A stretch of DNA of 10,478 bases, taken from contig JAHAAN010000067.1 in NCBI GenBank assembly GCA_018376855.1, positions 1 through 10,478 on the forward strand. The letters are read 5' to 3'. The translations under genes were made by a program, and so were the position numbers. Under the pieces are notes generated by a model. The model was not told the origin of the DNA and did not search any database. It saw nothing but the letters and a program-made list of their open reading frames with translations. The DNA is from Clostridiales bacterium (GTDB lineage: Bacteria > Bacillota > Clostridia > Christensenellales > QALW01). Of the stretch, positions 1-6,537 are shown piece by piece; the stretch's first letter is position 1; each line of letters opens with the position of its first letter.

Positions 1-119
1 GTTTCCCATTTCGAGATTGCTTTATCGCTGATATGAAGTTTTTCTGCCAGTTCTCTTTGTGTGAGCAATAATGCTTTCCTGTTTTCGGCAATGAATTTTC
101 CTATTTTGATTTGATCCAT
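1..119 (-). CDS. XRE-family transcriptional regulator, N-terminal part (cut by window edge)
   Basis: Reading leftward from an ATG at 117-119, the first 39 codons give a classic helix-turn-helix of the XRE/Cro type: MDQIKIGKFIAENRK, then TQRELAEKLHISDKAISKWE. The TQRELAEKL and SDKAISKWE helices are the usual HTH_3 signature. The gene runs off the left edge, so the C-terminal domain and total length are unknown. The start is supported by AAAGGAGG on the minus strand at 130-137 and by a promoter further out. It is divergent from the lipoprotein gene at 302. Which genes it controls cannot be told; autoregulation or control of the divergent lipoprotein is possible. Confidence 0.88.
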   Translation of the reverse strand, partial: MDQIKIGKFIAENRKALLLTQRELAEKLHISDKAISKWE

Positions 120-145
120 GGCTGTTTTGCCTCCTTTCGTGCTTT

Positions 146-174
146 ATTATAAATGATCCGCGTTTGTTTGAAAA
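146..174 (-). promoter_or_regulatory. Promoter for the leftward XRE gene
   Basis: On the minus strand TTTTCA (169-174) is followed by a 17-bp spacer and a perfect TATAAT (146-151). It sits just outside the AAAGGAGG ribosome site of the XRE gene. Confidence 0.55.
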
Positions 175-233
175 CCCACGCACCGTAGAGCGCGGCAAAA
201 TAAGAGGTATATGACAGCCTAATGAGATTACTC

Positions 234-263
234 TTGCTGTTGAATTGCCTTGTGTGATATAAT
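234..263 (+). promoter_or_regulatory. Promoter for the lipoprotein gene
   Basis: TTGCTG (234-239), an 18-bp spacer and a perfect TATAAT (258-263), preceded by TGA so that it also has an extended -10 (TGnTATAAT). It lies 38 bases before the GTG start at 302. The 120-301 gap is therefore a divergent promoter region shared with the XRE gene. Confidence 0.6.
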
Positions 264-301
264 TAAAAAATAGTTTATAGTTGTTGAGAGGGTGATAAAA
301 C

Positions 302-2131
302 GTGAAAAGGATAAAAGGCGTTCTATGTTTGCTTTTATGCGGTATGCTTTTCTGTGCGTGCGCACCGCAGAACATGCCTAATGCGTCTGCGGAACCGAGC
401 GCGACGGCAGGGGGAACGGATCCAATGCCGGAAAATCTTCACGCGCAGTCCTATACGGCGATTACGGGCGTGGATGCATTGGGCAGAACTTTTTCCACTG
501 TGCTGGGATATCAAAAGGATCAATATGTGGGAATGTTCTATTGGCCGTGGCAGGGTCAGCATCCGGTGGAGGATGAGTATGACATTACCAAGCTGCTTGC
601 GGAGGATCCTAATGCACTGTGGGATATGGCGGGAAGCGACAAAAGCCCGACGTGGATGTTTCATTGGTGGGGAGAGCCGCTGTGGGGATATTACACCATG
701 GATGACGAGTGGGTGATTCGCAGGCAGTTAGAACTGCTCACCTATGCCGGTGTGGATTTTATTGCGTTTGACCTTTCCAACGGCGTTGTTTATACCAAGG
801 TGCTTCGTAAGGTGATGAAGCTGGTGCAGGAATATCGTGAAGAGGGTTTTGATTGCCCGCAGGTAACATTTTTTACGCATACTTATTCCATGCGCGTGGT
901 TAACGAGCTGTATGATTTATTATTTAAAAAGAATTATATGCCGCTTTCTTGGTGGTGTCCTTATGAGGATGGAAAACCATATATGATCGCTTATACCGAT
1001 CCGGCAAAAGAAAAGCAGTTGGTAGCGGCTTATGATCCGACTTATGACCCGCAGCCATACAGTGAAGAGCTGCAAAACTTTTTTCATTTTATTGATCCGC
1101 AGTGGCCGGATGAAGAATTTCAGCAAGATGCCTTCCCGTGGATTGATTGGGTGTTCCCACAGAATCAGCATAACACGGCGATGAGCGTTTCACCTGCCTC
1201 AGGTCCCGGTGCGCCGATGAGCCATGCGATTTATTCTGAAGCGACGCACCGAAGCAAGATATGGGGGCGCGGCTGGAACGGGTACGTCAATGACAAAAGT
1301 AAAATAAACGAGGGTTTGTTTTTCCAATCCCAGTGGGATGTTGTGCTGGAAAAACAGCCGCAGATCGCGTTTATCGACGGCTGGAATGAGTGGATGGCAC
1401 AAAAGAATATTTTTACCGACACGCAGGGTAACGAATTGTTTCCTTATTTTGCCGATGCGGTGAATATTGAATTTTCACGTGATATTGAACCGATGAAAGG
1501 CGGTTACGGCGATAATTTTTACATGCAAACCATTGCCAATATCCGCGCATTTAAAGGCGAGGGCTCCGCGCCGGTCTACAGCGGCATGGATAGTGTGAAT
1601 TGGGAAGCAGTGCAGGCGGTTTATAAGGATTTCGGAACGGCGAATATTGCCCGAAAGGGAAAATCGCCTTCCGGAAAGATTGCTTATACGCAGGATGCGG
1701 CGCGCTGCAACATCCAAGAAATTCGTGTGGCGCATGATGCCGAAAACTTGTATTTTAAAATTACGGCAGAACAGGGTATTGGAGAGCACAGCGGCGAAAG
1801 CTGGATGAATCTGTTCCTTTCGGCGGGGGAAGCCTCGCTTAAGGGCTGGGAGGGCTATGAATATGTGATTAACCGTATTGCAGCGGGCAGTATTGAGCGG
1901 CTGAACGGCGATTTTACCGGAGAAAAGATCGGAGAAGCGCAGGTCGCGGTGAATGGAAACGTGATGCTGCTTACCGTTTCAAAGCAGCTGCTTGGGCTGC
2001 GGGAGAGAGAATTCAGCATTTATTTCAAGCTGGCGGACGCCGTAGAGAAGCCGGCTGATATTATGGATTATTATGTATCCGGGCAATCGCTCCCCATGGG
2101 GCGGCTGAGCTTTGCTTATAGCGGGAAATAG
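302..2131 (+). CDS. Lipoprotein with GH99-like (WNEW motif) barrel and C-terminal CBM9/DOMON-like domain
   Basis: The 609-residue product starts at GTG 302 behind GAGAGGGTG. Residues 1-19 are a lipoprotein signal (MKRIKG, a hydrophobic stretch, then LFCA before Cys20), so the protein should be anchored on the outer face of the membrane. Residues about 60-400 are rich in Trp and Asp and look like an alpha/beta barrel of the GH71/GH99-like kind: GVDFIAFDLSNGV in the first half and FIDGWNEWMAQ at about 357-367, the WNEW motif of GH99-like and WbsX-type proteins. Residues about 440-605 (GKIAYTQDAARCNIQEIRVA, ENLYFKI, WMNLFLSAG) resemble CBM9/DOMON carbohydrate-binding domains. The likely role is binding or cleaving a polysaccharide or glycan. 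Substrate and activity are not known from sequence. It appears to be a single-gene transcript. Confidence 0.72.
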   Translation: MKRIKGVLCLLLCGMLFCACAPQNMPNASAEPSATAGGTDPMPENLHAQSYTAITGVDALGRTFSTVLGYQKDQYVGMFYWPWQGQHPVEDEYDITKLLAEDPNALWDMAGSDKSPTWMFHWWGEPLWGYYTMDDEWVIRRQLELLTYAGVDFIAFDLSNGVVYTKVLRKVMKLVQEYREEGFDCPQVTFFTHTYSMRVVNELYDLLFKKNYMPLSWWCPYEDGKPYMIAYTDPAKEKQLVAAYDPTYDPQPYSEELQNFFHFIDPQWPDEEFQQDAFPWIDWVFPQNQHNTAMSVSPASGPGAPMSHAIYSEATHRSKIWGRGWNGYVNDKSKINEGLFFQSQWDVVLEKQPQIAFIDGWNEWMAQKNIFTDTQGNELFPYFADAVNIEFSRDIEPMKGGYGDNFYMQTIANIRAFKGEGSAPVYSGMDSVNWEAVQAVYKDFGTANIARKGKSPSGKIAYTQDAARCNIQEIRVAHDAENLYFKITAEQGIGEHSGESWMNLFLSAGEASLKGWEGYEYVINRIAAGSIERLNGDFTGEKIGEAQVAVNGNVMLLTVSKQLLGLREREFSIYFKLADAVEKPADIMDYYVSGQSLPMGRLSFAYSGK

Positions 2132-2151
2132 CGGAAAAGACGAAAAATTCC

Positions 2152-2180
2152 TTGACAAGATGCAAACAAGCTTCTATAAT
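2152..2180 (+). promoter_or_regulatory. Consensus SigA promoter of yceD-rpmF
   Basis: A perfect TTGACA (2152-2157), 17-bp spacer and perfect TATAAT (2175-2180). It begins about 20 bases after the lipoprotein stop, so yceD-rpmF is an independent transcription unit. Confidence 0.85.
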
Positions 2181-2212
2181 AAATAGGCGCATCATTAAGG
2201 AGGCGTATCCGT

Positions 2213-2716
2213 ATGATACAGATCAAAACGGCGCTCAAAGCTCCGGGGGAGATTTTTCCGCTTGAAAAGGAATACTTTTACGAAGCTTTGGATTTTCAGG
2301 GAGCGGTCGAATTTCTCGGGCCGGTTCGGTTCAGCGGCAGTTTTAGCTGTGTCGGGCAATCCATAGAAGTAACGGGGGAGATTCACGCGAAGCTGCGGCT
2401 TATGTGCAATCGGTGCAACGAGCCGTACGAGTGTGCGCTTTGTCTGCCCTTCAGCGAAACCTTTTCGCATAACAGCGAGGAGGAGGAGCTTCGGATTCAG
2501 AACGGATCGCTCATCTCTCTTTCGGAGCCGGTTCTCGGGTATATTCTGATGAATCTGCCGATGGAGCGGTTGTGTAAAAGCTCCTGCAAGGGCGTTTGTC
2601 CCGTGTGTGGTGTGAATAGAAATGAAATTCCGTGCTCGTGTAGTCAGTCGGTGCAGGCCGAGGCCTCAAACCCGTTTTCTGCACTGCAAAGGCTCATGGA
2701 TGACGAGGAGGTGTAA
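2213..2716 (+). CDS. yceD: YceD / DUF177 family protein
   Basis: A 167-residue protein of the DUF177 family, which nearly always sits directly upstream of rpmF. In bacteria and plastids the family is linked to 23S rRNA and large-subunit maturation. Visible cysteine pairs are C65-x2-C68 (LMCNRCNEPYEC) and the C-terminal cluster C121-x3-C125-x3-C129-x2-C132 (CKSSCKGVCPVCGVN), followed by C141 and C143, so zinc binding is likely. The C-terminus (NPFSALQRLMDD) is typical. The start ATG follows AAGGAGG (about 2197-2203). The stop at 2714-2716 is two bases before the rpmF start, so translation is probably coupled. Confidence 0.92.
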   Translation: MIQIKTALKAPGEIFPLEKEYFYEALDFQGAVEFLGPVRFSGSFSCVGQSIEVTGEIHAKLRLMCNRCNEPYECALCLPFSETFSHNSEEEELRIQNGSLISLSEPVLGYILMNLPMERLCKSSCKGVCPVCGVNRNEIPCSCSQSVQAEASNPFSALQRLMDDEEV

Positions 2717-2718
2717 TC

Positions 2719-2904
2719 ATGGCATTACCCAAGAAGAAGGTATCAAAAGCAAGACGCAATTCGCGCCGTGCAAACTGGAAGCTTTCCATGCCGGGCGTTG
2801 TTGCATGCCCGCAGTGCAAGGAGCCGAAGCTGGCGCACAGAGTCTGCAAGGCATGCGGTTATTATGACGGTAAGCAGGTTGTGGCAGTGGAAGAAGCGAA
2901 ATAA
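2719..2904 (+). CDS. rpmF: 50S ribosomal protein L32
   Basis: The 61-residue product begins MALPKKKVSKARRNSRRANW, the standard bacterial L32 N-terminus. It keeps the zinc ribbon Cys30-x2-Cys33 (CPQC) and Cys43-x2-Cys46 (CKAC), so it is the zinc-binding form. The ribosome site GAGGAGGT (2705-2712) lies inside the end of yceD. A terminator follows at 2935. Confidence 0.98.
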   Translation: MALPKKKVSKARRNSRRANWKLSMPGVVACPQCKEPKLAHRVCKACGYYDGKQVVAVEEAK

Positions 2905-2934
2905 AGCGCAAATGTAAATGCATAAAGCGAAAGA

Positions 2935-2966
2935 CGGAGCAAGCCGGAGGTTTGCTTCGTTTTTTT
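2935..2966 (+). terminator. Rho-independent terminator of yceD-rpmF
   Basis: An 8-bp stem, CGGAGCAA (2935-2942) with TTGCTTCG (2952-2959) and one G-U pair, is followed by seven Ts. Four more A/G-T pairs can extend the stem at its base. Confidence 0.85.
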
Positions 2967-3227
2967 ATATGCGGCATGGTTTTGTGTTTTTTGCTTAAGC
3001 ATTTGAAGATCGAAATAATAAAAGATGTGTCTGAAATCATATGAAGGTAGAATGCCGTTCCGCTCAATGAAAATGCAAATTATAATATTGATAATAATTA
3101 TTAAAATTAAATATTGGGGGGTGTTAAATAAAATGAGAATATAGGGATATGCGGAATTGACGAATGCATTTATAAACTTTTGTTTAGGTTTGCGCGTGGA
3201 TAGCATAAGAAGACAAAAGGATTTTGA

Positions 3228-3301
3228 GTTTCGGCAGGCGGGGCGACTTCCGCGCCCGCCTTCGGCGGGCATTTCCTCCGCCCCGCCCTTGAAGCTGAAA
3301 C
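3228..3301. repeat. Three-tier GC-rich inverted-repeat (long hairpin) element
   Basis: Three nested stems can be read directly. The outer is GTTTCGGC (3228-3235) with GCTGAAAC (3294-3301), 8 bp with one G-U. The middle is GGCGGGGCG (3237-3245) with CGCCCCGCC (3279-3287), 9 perfect bp. The inner is GCCCGCC (3254-3260) with GGCGGGC (3264-3270), 7 bp around a TTC loop. The element is sharply GC-rich inside an AT-rich gap. It could be a REP/BIME-type dispersed palindrome, a structured RNA or a transcriptional boundary. No T-run follows, so it is not a standard terminator. Only one copy is in the window. Confidence 0.7.
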
Positions 3302-3329
3302 CGCTTTAGCAGTAGGGCGTAAAATGTTA

Positions 3330-3358
3330 TTGTGAATTATATGCGGAAGTAGTATAAT
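3330..3358 (+). promoter_or_regulatory. Promoter for the FakA-domain gene
   Basis: TTGTGA (3330-3335), 17-bp spacer, TATAAT (3353-3358), 30 bases before the ATG at 3389. Confidence 0.65.
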
Positions 3359-3388
3359 AAACAATATAAAGCGAAAAGGGGGCAAAAT

Positions 3389-3640
3389 ATGCTTGCGTTT
3401 AAATATGATACACAGCTGCTGATAGAGGGTGATCAACTTGATGAGGATGCGATTCATGCTTATATTATGAAGAATTTTAAAGGGGATTGTTTATTAGCTG
3501 TTGGAGATGAGAATTTGATAAAAATTCATTTTCATACAAATGAGCCGTGGAAAGTGCTGGAGTATTGCGCAGGCTTAGGCGAAATTTACGATATTGTGAT
3601 TGAAGATATGGACAGACAGGCCAAAGGGCTGAAAGGATAA
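3389..3640 (+). CDS. Stand-alone FakA/YloV-type domain protein (DAK-family associated)
   Basis: An 83-residue protein. The segment KYDTQLLIEGDQLDEDAIHAY, then GDCLLAVGDENLIKIHFHTNEPWKVLEY and GEIYDIVIEDM, matches the middle domain that follows the DAK2 nucleotide-binding domain in FakA/YloV fatty-acid kinase subunits (the VGDxxLxKxHxHTNxPxxVLEY pattern). FakA is about 550 residues. Here only this one domain is present, with a clean ATG, an AAGGGGGC ribosome site and its own promoter, so it is not a decaying fragment. Such short proteins are sometimes annotated 'kinase to dihydroxyacetone kinase'. It lacks the DAK2 domain and cannot be a kinase by itself; binding a partner protein is one possibility. 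Confidence 0.75.
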   Translation: MLAFKYDTQLLIEGDQLDEDAIHAYIMKNFKGDCLLAVGDENLIKIHFHTNEPWKVLEYCAGLGEIYDIVIEDMDRQAKGLKG

Positions 3641-4022
3641 GTTTTTTTGGAATAGCAGCGTCGGTCGTTTGCGGCCTTTTTCCGATCATATGGTACAGAT
3701 GCAATGCCCGCAGGCTATGGCGCGCAATGAGAGATTGCGAATATAATGGGCTGGGCTGTGGTGTGCAATGCAAAGGCTGCGATCTAAAGCAGCCTCTGAG
3801 ACAGTAAATGTAGATATATAATGCTGCGAAAGATCAACATGAAAGCAAACGCATACCATCACGGCGTTTGCTTTTTTTTCATATTATGATAATGTGCCGG
3901 AGAGGCATGCCTTGCCCGCCGGAAAGCATAAGCCGCTTTTTGGAGTTCGCCGGTGTGCCGATGGACGCGGCGGGCGTTTCGGGCAGAGATTATTCTTATA
4001 CCGTCGGAGAAATGGAGCCGAA
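3641..4022. other. Intergenic stretch before cotJA
   Basis: No convincing gene is seen here. It contains a small hairpin AGGCTGC/GCAGCCT (3774-3780 with 3789-3795) and a strong terminator at 3842-3879. The cotJ promoter should lie between the terminator and 4022. I could not identify a clear SigE or SigK promoter by eye. Confidence 0.5.
3842..3879 (+). terminator. Rho-independent terminator
   Basis: An 11-bp perfect stem, AAAGCAAACGC (3842-3852) with GCGTTTGCTTT (3864-3874), has an 11-base loop and a run of eight Ts (3872-3879). It separates the upstream unit from the cotJ operon. Confidence 0.88.
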
Positions 4023-4211
4023 ATGGACATTTATAATATGCCGTTTGTTGTCAGCGATTGTGAGTGTGAAAAACAAGAAATGCAGCCGTTGGCGATTGTT
4101 CGGATTCGGGAACAAAATTGGGAAACACCTTATACGGATGAGCAGGCGCTATGCGCGGGTACGATTTTCCCCTCGCTGAACCTGCCGTGCGTATGCTGCA
4201 AAAGCAGATAA
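4023..4211 (+). CDS. cotJA: Spore coat associated protein CotJA
   Basis: A 62-residue product from ATG 4023, behind GGAG at 4014-4017. The core LAIVRIREQNWETPYTDEQA, then LCAGTIFPSLNLP, fits the CotJA pattern (a Trp/Tyr-rich core, then xxGTIFPxLxxP). The gene stands directly before cotJB, the standard order. A longer in-frame start at 3894 is possible, but its extra residues are Arg-rich and unlike the family. CotJA is a small component of the inner spore coat made in the mother cell. Confidence 0.8.
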   Translation: MDIYNMPFVVSDCECEKQEMQPLAIVRIREQNWETPYTDEQALCAGTIFPSLNLPCVCCKSR

Positions 4212-4234
4212 CTATAGGAAAGGAACTGAAAATC

Positions 4235-4486
4235 ATGAATCGTGAACAGCTATTTTGCAGGATTCAGCAGCTTGGTTTTACAGTGGATGATATTGTATTA
4301 TATCTTGATACACACCCAAATTGCCAAAAGGCATTAGCATATTACCAAAAACAACGCAACCTTTTGCGTGAGGCGCGCGAGGAATATAATAGAAAATACG
4401 GCCCCTTGACAGTGGATGACGTTCAGGCAGATGCAAATACATGGACGTGGGTGCAGCAGCCGTGGCCGTGGGAAGGGGAGAATTGA
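4235..4486 (+). CDS. cotJB: Spore coat protein CotJB
   Basis: An 83-residue product. Diagnostic features are LYLDTHPNCQKAL near residue 20-35, REEYNRKYGPLT near 48-60 and the C-terminal WTWVQQPWPWEGEN, matching the CotJB family (usually 80-95 residues). ATG 4235 is preferred over the in-frame ATG at 4151 because it follows AGGAAAGG and because the upstream residues are not part of the family. It is co-transcribed with cotJA (23-base gap) and cotJC' (3-base gap). CotJB is an inner-coat protein deposited with CotJA and CotJC. Confidence 0.93.
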   Translation: MNREQLFCRIQQLGFTVDDIVLYLDTHPNCQKALAYYQKQRNLLREAREEYNRKYGPLTVDDVQADANTWTWVQQPWPWEGEN

Positions 4487-4489
4487 TTT

Positions 4490-4708
4490 ATGTGGAGTTA
4501 TGACAGAAAACTGCAGTACCCGGTGAAAATTGCAAGACCGGACGCACGCGCAGCAAAAATTATTATTACACAGTACGGAGGCCCGGACGGGGAGCTCGGC
4601 GCTTCGATGCGCTACCTCTCTCAACGCTACTCTATGCCGTATAAACGTGTGGCAGGGTTGCTTACAGATATAGGTACGGAAGAATTAGCTCCTAAATGTT
4701 ATACATAA
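4490..4708 (+). pseudogene. cotJC: cotJC, 5' part (manganese-catalase family coat protein), interrupted by the integrated element
   Basis: The 72-codon frame begins MWSYDRKLQYPVKIARPDAR and contains QYGGPDGELGA and GLLTDIGTEELA, strongly matching CotJC, which is normally about 190-200 residues. From memory of the manganese-catalase family, Glu35 here matches a first-shell ligand, and the next ligand pair is Glu-x-x-His in TEELAH. Glu65 is present, but residue 68 is Pro instead of His and the frame ends PKCYT and stop. Homology is therefore lost exactly at codon 67/68 (4691), where a serine-recombinase element begins. The ribosome site AAGGGGAG lies within cotJB. As it stands the protein lacks most of its metal site. 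Precise excision could rebuild the full gene, so it may be an interrupted gene rather than a dead one. Confidence 0.88.
4683..4693. other. Left attachment junction (attL) of the element in cotJC
   Basis: Family similarity of cotJC runs through GAATTAGCT (Glu-Leu-Ala) and stops at 4691, where a His codon CAY is expected but CCT is found. Host DNA thus ends at or slightly before 4691. The exact crossover bases cannot be fixed without attR or the empty site. Confidence 0.6.
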
Positions 4709-4734
4709 TAATGCCTATACCCCTTTTAGTATTT

Positions 4735-4836
4735 CTTTCAATCCACGCTCCCCGTGTAGAGAGCGACGCGAGATTACCTAAAATCAGCAGGTTACACGCA
4801 AACATTTCAATCCACGCTCCCTGTGTAGAGAGCGAC
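4735..4836 (-). CRISPR. Mini-CRISPR array: two type I-C-like repeats, one 36-bp spacer
   Basis: Two direct copies lie 69 bp apart, at 4735-4767 and 4804-4836. Read on the minus strand they start GTCGCTCTCTACACAGGGAG and end CGTGGATTGAAAT. The 33-bp length, GTCGC start, GGATTGAAAT end and internal CGCTC/GAGCG stem are those of type I-C repeats. Identity extends four bases beyond the 5' end (GCGA on the plus strand). The left copy has two changes, including the final base (G for T), as expected for the leader-distal repeat. The spacer (4768-4803) is 36 bp, normal for I-C. The array lies inside the element, between attL and the recombinase stop. No cas genes are visible. Confidence 0.8.
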
Positions 4837-4842
4837 GCGATT

Positions 4843-4871
4843 ATTATACCACAAAGTGCGCAAAATGTCCA
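4843..4871 (-). promoter_or_regulatory. Leader promoter of the mini-CRISPR array
   Basis: On the minus strand TGGACA (4866-4871), a 17-bp spacer and a perfect TATAAT (4843-4848) with an extended TGG before it. Transcription would start near 4836, the first base of the leader-proximal repeat. It begins five bases past the recombinase stop, so the array has its own promoter. Confidence 0.65.
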
Positions 4872-4875
4872 TAGG

Positions 4876-6447
4876 CTATTCCGGTAAATGTGGAAAAAGT
4901 ACAAGGTTAAAGGAGTCGTAGGTCTGGGGGCTGCGGCGGGTGCTGGGGTCGCGCGTGTACACTACTTTGTCTAATATCTCTTTTAATGCCGCGTTTTTTG
5001 CGGCGGCAGAGGGCAGCGCGTTATAGCCTTCTAAAAGGCTTTCGATTTTGGGGATGAGGGATGCTGTTATTTGCGCTGCCTTTGCTGCTTTTTGCAGCTC
5101 TGCTTGCGCTTGCGCCTGCGCCTTTTGGGCGGCGTCGATGCGCTCGGCAAGATTGCGCGACCGTGCGGCAAATATCTCGGGCGTATACACGCCTTGCTCT
5201 AATAAATCGTATAGTTTATCGGCCTGTGCTTCCAGCGCGGCAAGACGATCTGATGCGCTTTTGGCGATGGCGGCAAGCGTGTCGGTTTGCGCATGCGTTT
5301 GCGGAGCTGTAGTATCGTGCTCCAAGCGATATTTCCATAGCCATTGACTCAGTGAGGCCAGCAGTCGTTTTTCCACGAGCTCTAATGGTGCGCTGACATT
5401 GGTGCAGCTTTGGGCTGCGCAGATCAAATAAGGTTCTGTGCGTTGGTACGGTCTGCGCACCATTTTCCGGCCGCACATGCCGCATACGATGATTCCGGCA
5501 AGCGGATTTTGCACTGTGTTGCTGTGCTGTACAGGCACAGGGCGGTCGCTGCGCATAATCTCCTGCGCGCGGTTAAAGGTTTCCGTGCTGATAATAGGCG
5601 GATGCAAGCCGTCCACTAAGGTCAGGCTTGCGGAACGTGGGCGCATGGTAACGATTTTGCCGTCCTGCATATGCTTTTGCGCAGGCCGCCAATTCCAGCG
5701 CACCTTGCCGATGTAAACGGGGTTGATAAGGATATCCCGTATTGTGCCGATGCTCCAATCGCCGCCTTTGCGGGGCTTAGCGGGCATACCGTTCAGCTTT
5801 CGGGCGATCAGGGATATGCCTAAACGCCGCAGAGAGCCGTCCTCCTGCGGTTCGCCGACAGTATACAGATCATAGATATATCGCACGATTTCCGCTTCTT
5901 CTGGTTCCGGCTCCAGCGTGTAGCCTTTGTCGTGCGTCAGCTTTACGCGGCGGTAGCCGTAGGGCGGTGTGTTGCCGGCATATTTACCTTCCTTGACCGA
6001 TGCCAGCCGCCCACGCTGAAGGCGGCGGTTGATGGTCTTATATTCGCGGCGCGACATATACAGACCGAATTCAAAGTATTCCTCATCAAATTCATTATTC
6101 GGATCGTAGGTTTTCAGCGGCGTGATGATTTTTGTGTTCGCAAATTTAAAAGTTTGCGCCATAATGCCCTGATCCACGGTATCGCCACGGGCAAGGCGTT
6201 CCACCTCCATGACCAGCACGCCGTCCCACCGCCCTTGCTCCACTTCTGCAAGCAGCTGCTGCATGACGGGGCGGGCGGCTATCGTTTCGCCGGATACGAT
6301 CTCGCGGTAAATCTGCGTAACCGTCAGCTGCAAACGCTTGGCGGTTTCTAATAATGCTTTTTCATGGCGGGCGAGAGTTTCGCCCTCGCCTCTTGCTTCG
6401 GCTTCCGCGTCCGCACGGGATTTGCGCAGGTAGATGCAATAGGGCAT
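4876..6447 (-). CDS. Large serine recombinase (integrase) of the element
   Basis: A 523-residue protein from ATG 6445-6447 behind AGAAAGGA. An in-frame upstream ATG at 6522 adds 25 residues that do not fit the family and overlaps the divergent gene. The resolvase-type catalytic domain spans about 1-145: CIYLRKSRAD with the predicted nucleophile Ser10, and VMEVERLARGDT near 79-90. A Recombinase domain follows (GNTPPYGYRR near 158, INPVYIGKVRW near 241). The zinc ribbon has Cys322-x2-Cys325 and Cys343-x4-Cys348. An Ala/Gln-rich coiled coil lies at about 385-475. Large serine integrases join attP and attB directionally and need a directionality factor to excise. It reads toward attL, the usual arrangement for an element-ending integrase. 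Confidence 0.95.
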   Translation of the reverse strand: MPYCIYLRKSRADAEAEARGEGETLARHEKALLETAKRLQLTVTQIYREIVSGETIAARPVMQQLLAEVEQGRWDGVLVMEVERLARGDTVDQGIMAQTFKFANTKIITPLKTYDPNNEFDEEYFEFGLYMSRREYKTINRRLQRGRLASVKEGKYAGNTPPYGYRRVKLTHDKGYTLEPEPEEAEIVRYIYDLYTVGEPQEDGSLRRLGISLIARKLNGMPAKPRKGGDWSIGTIRDILINPVYIGKVRWNWRPAQKHMQDGKIVTMRPRSASLTLVDGLHPPIISTETFNRAQEIMRSDRPVPVQHSNTVQNPLAGIIVCGMCGRKMVRRPYQRTEPYLICAAQSCTNVSAPLELVEKRLLASLSQWLWKYRLEHDTTAPQTHAQTDTLAAIAKSASDRLAALEAQADKLYDLLEQGVYTPEIFAARSRNLAERIDAAQKAQAQAQAELQKAAKAAQITASLIPKIESLLEGYNALPSAAAKNAALKEILDKVVYTRDPSTRRSPQTYDSFNLVLFPHLPE

Positions 6448-6537
6448 AATGTTTTCCTTTCTAATTATGTAATTGGATAATCTTGTTACTATACAAACGA
6501 CAAAATACGCCATACAATGCACTCGGAGGTGTGTTGT

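Larger units (their letters stand above)
2967..3388. other. Gene-free AT-rich gap with one structured element and a promoter
   Basis: No credible gene is visible between the rpmF terminator and the start at 3389. The left part (about 3000-3180) is very AT-rich with short palindromes such as TAATAATTATTA near 3090. A GC-rich nested hairpin occupies 3228-3301 and a promoter lies at 3330-3358; both are listed separately. Confidence 0.6.

Noticed and set aside
3641..3841. Possible tRNA or small RNA around the AGGCTGC/GCAGCCT hairpin
   Set aside because: No cloverleaf, no CCA end, and no clear promoter-terminator pair for a separate RNA; only a short hairpin is supported.
3868..4179. Rightward 103-codon frame overlapping cotJA, partly protein-like (FLEFAGVPMDAAGVSGRDYS)
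   Set aside because: It has no good ribosome site, no recognised family, and its second half overlaps the better-supported cotJA in another frame. It could be an old gene fragment, but this cannot be supported.
4692..4904. Leftward 70-codon open frame over the mini-CRISPR array
   Set aside because: It contains the repeated SLSTxGAWIE segment, the usual spurious translation of I-C repeats, and has no family support.
5932..6351. Rightward 139-codon frame opposite the recombinase
   Set aside because: It is a shadow of the serine recombinase on the other strand, with no ribosome site or domain.
6463..6537. Promoters in the recombinase/ImmA divergent gap
   Set aside because: Several weak -35-like and -10-like boxes exist (for example TTGTTA and TACAAT) but none has acceptable spacing, so I do not call one.
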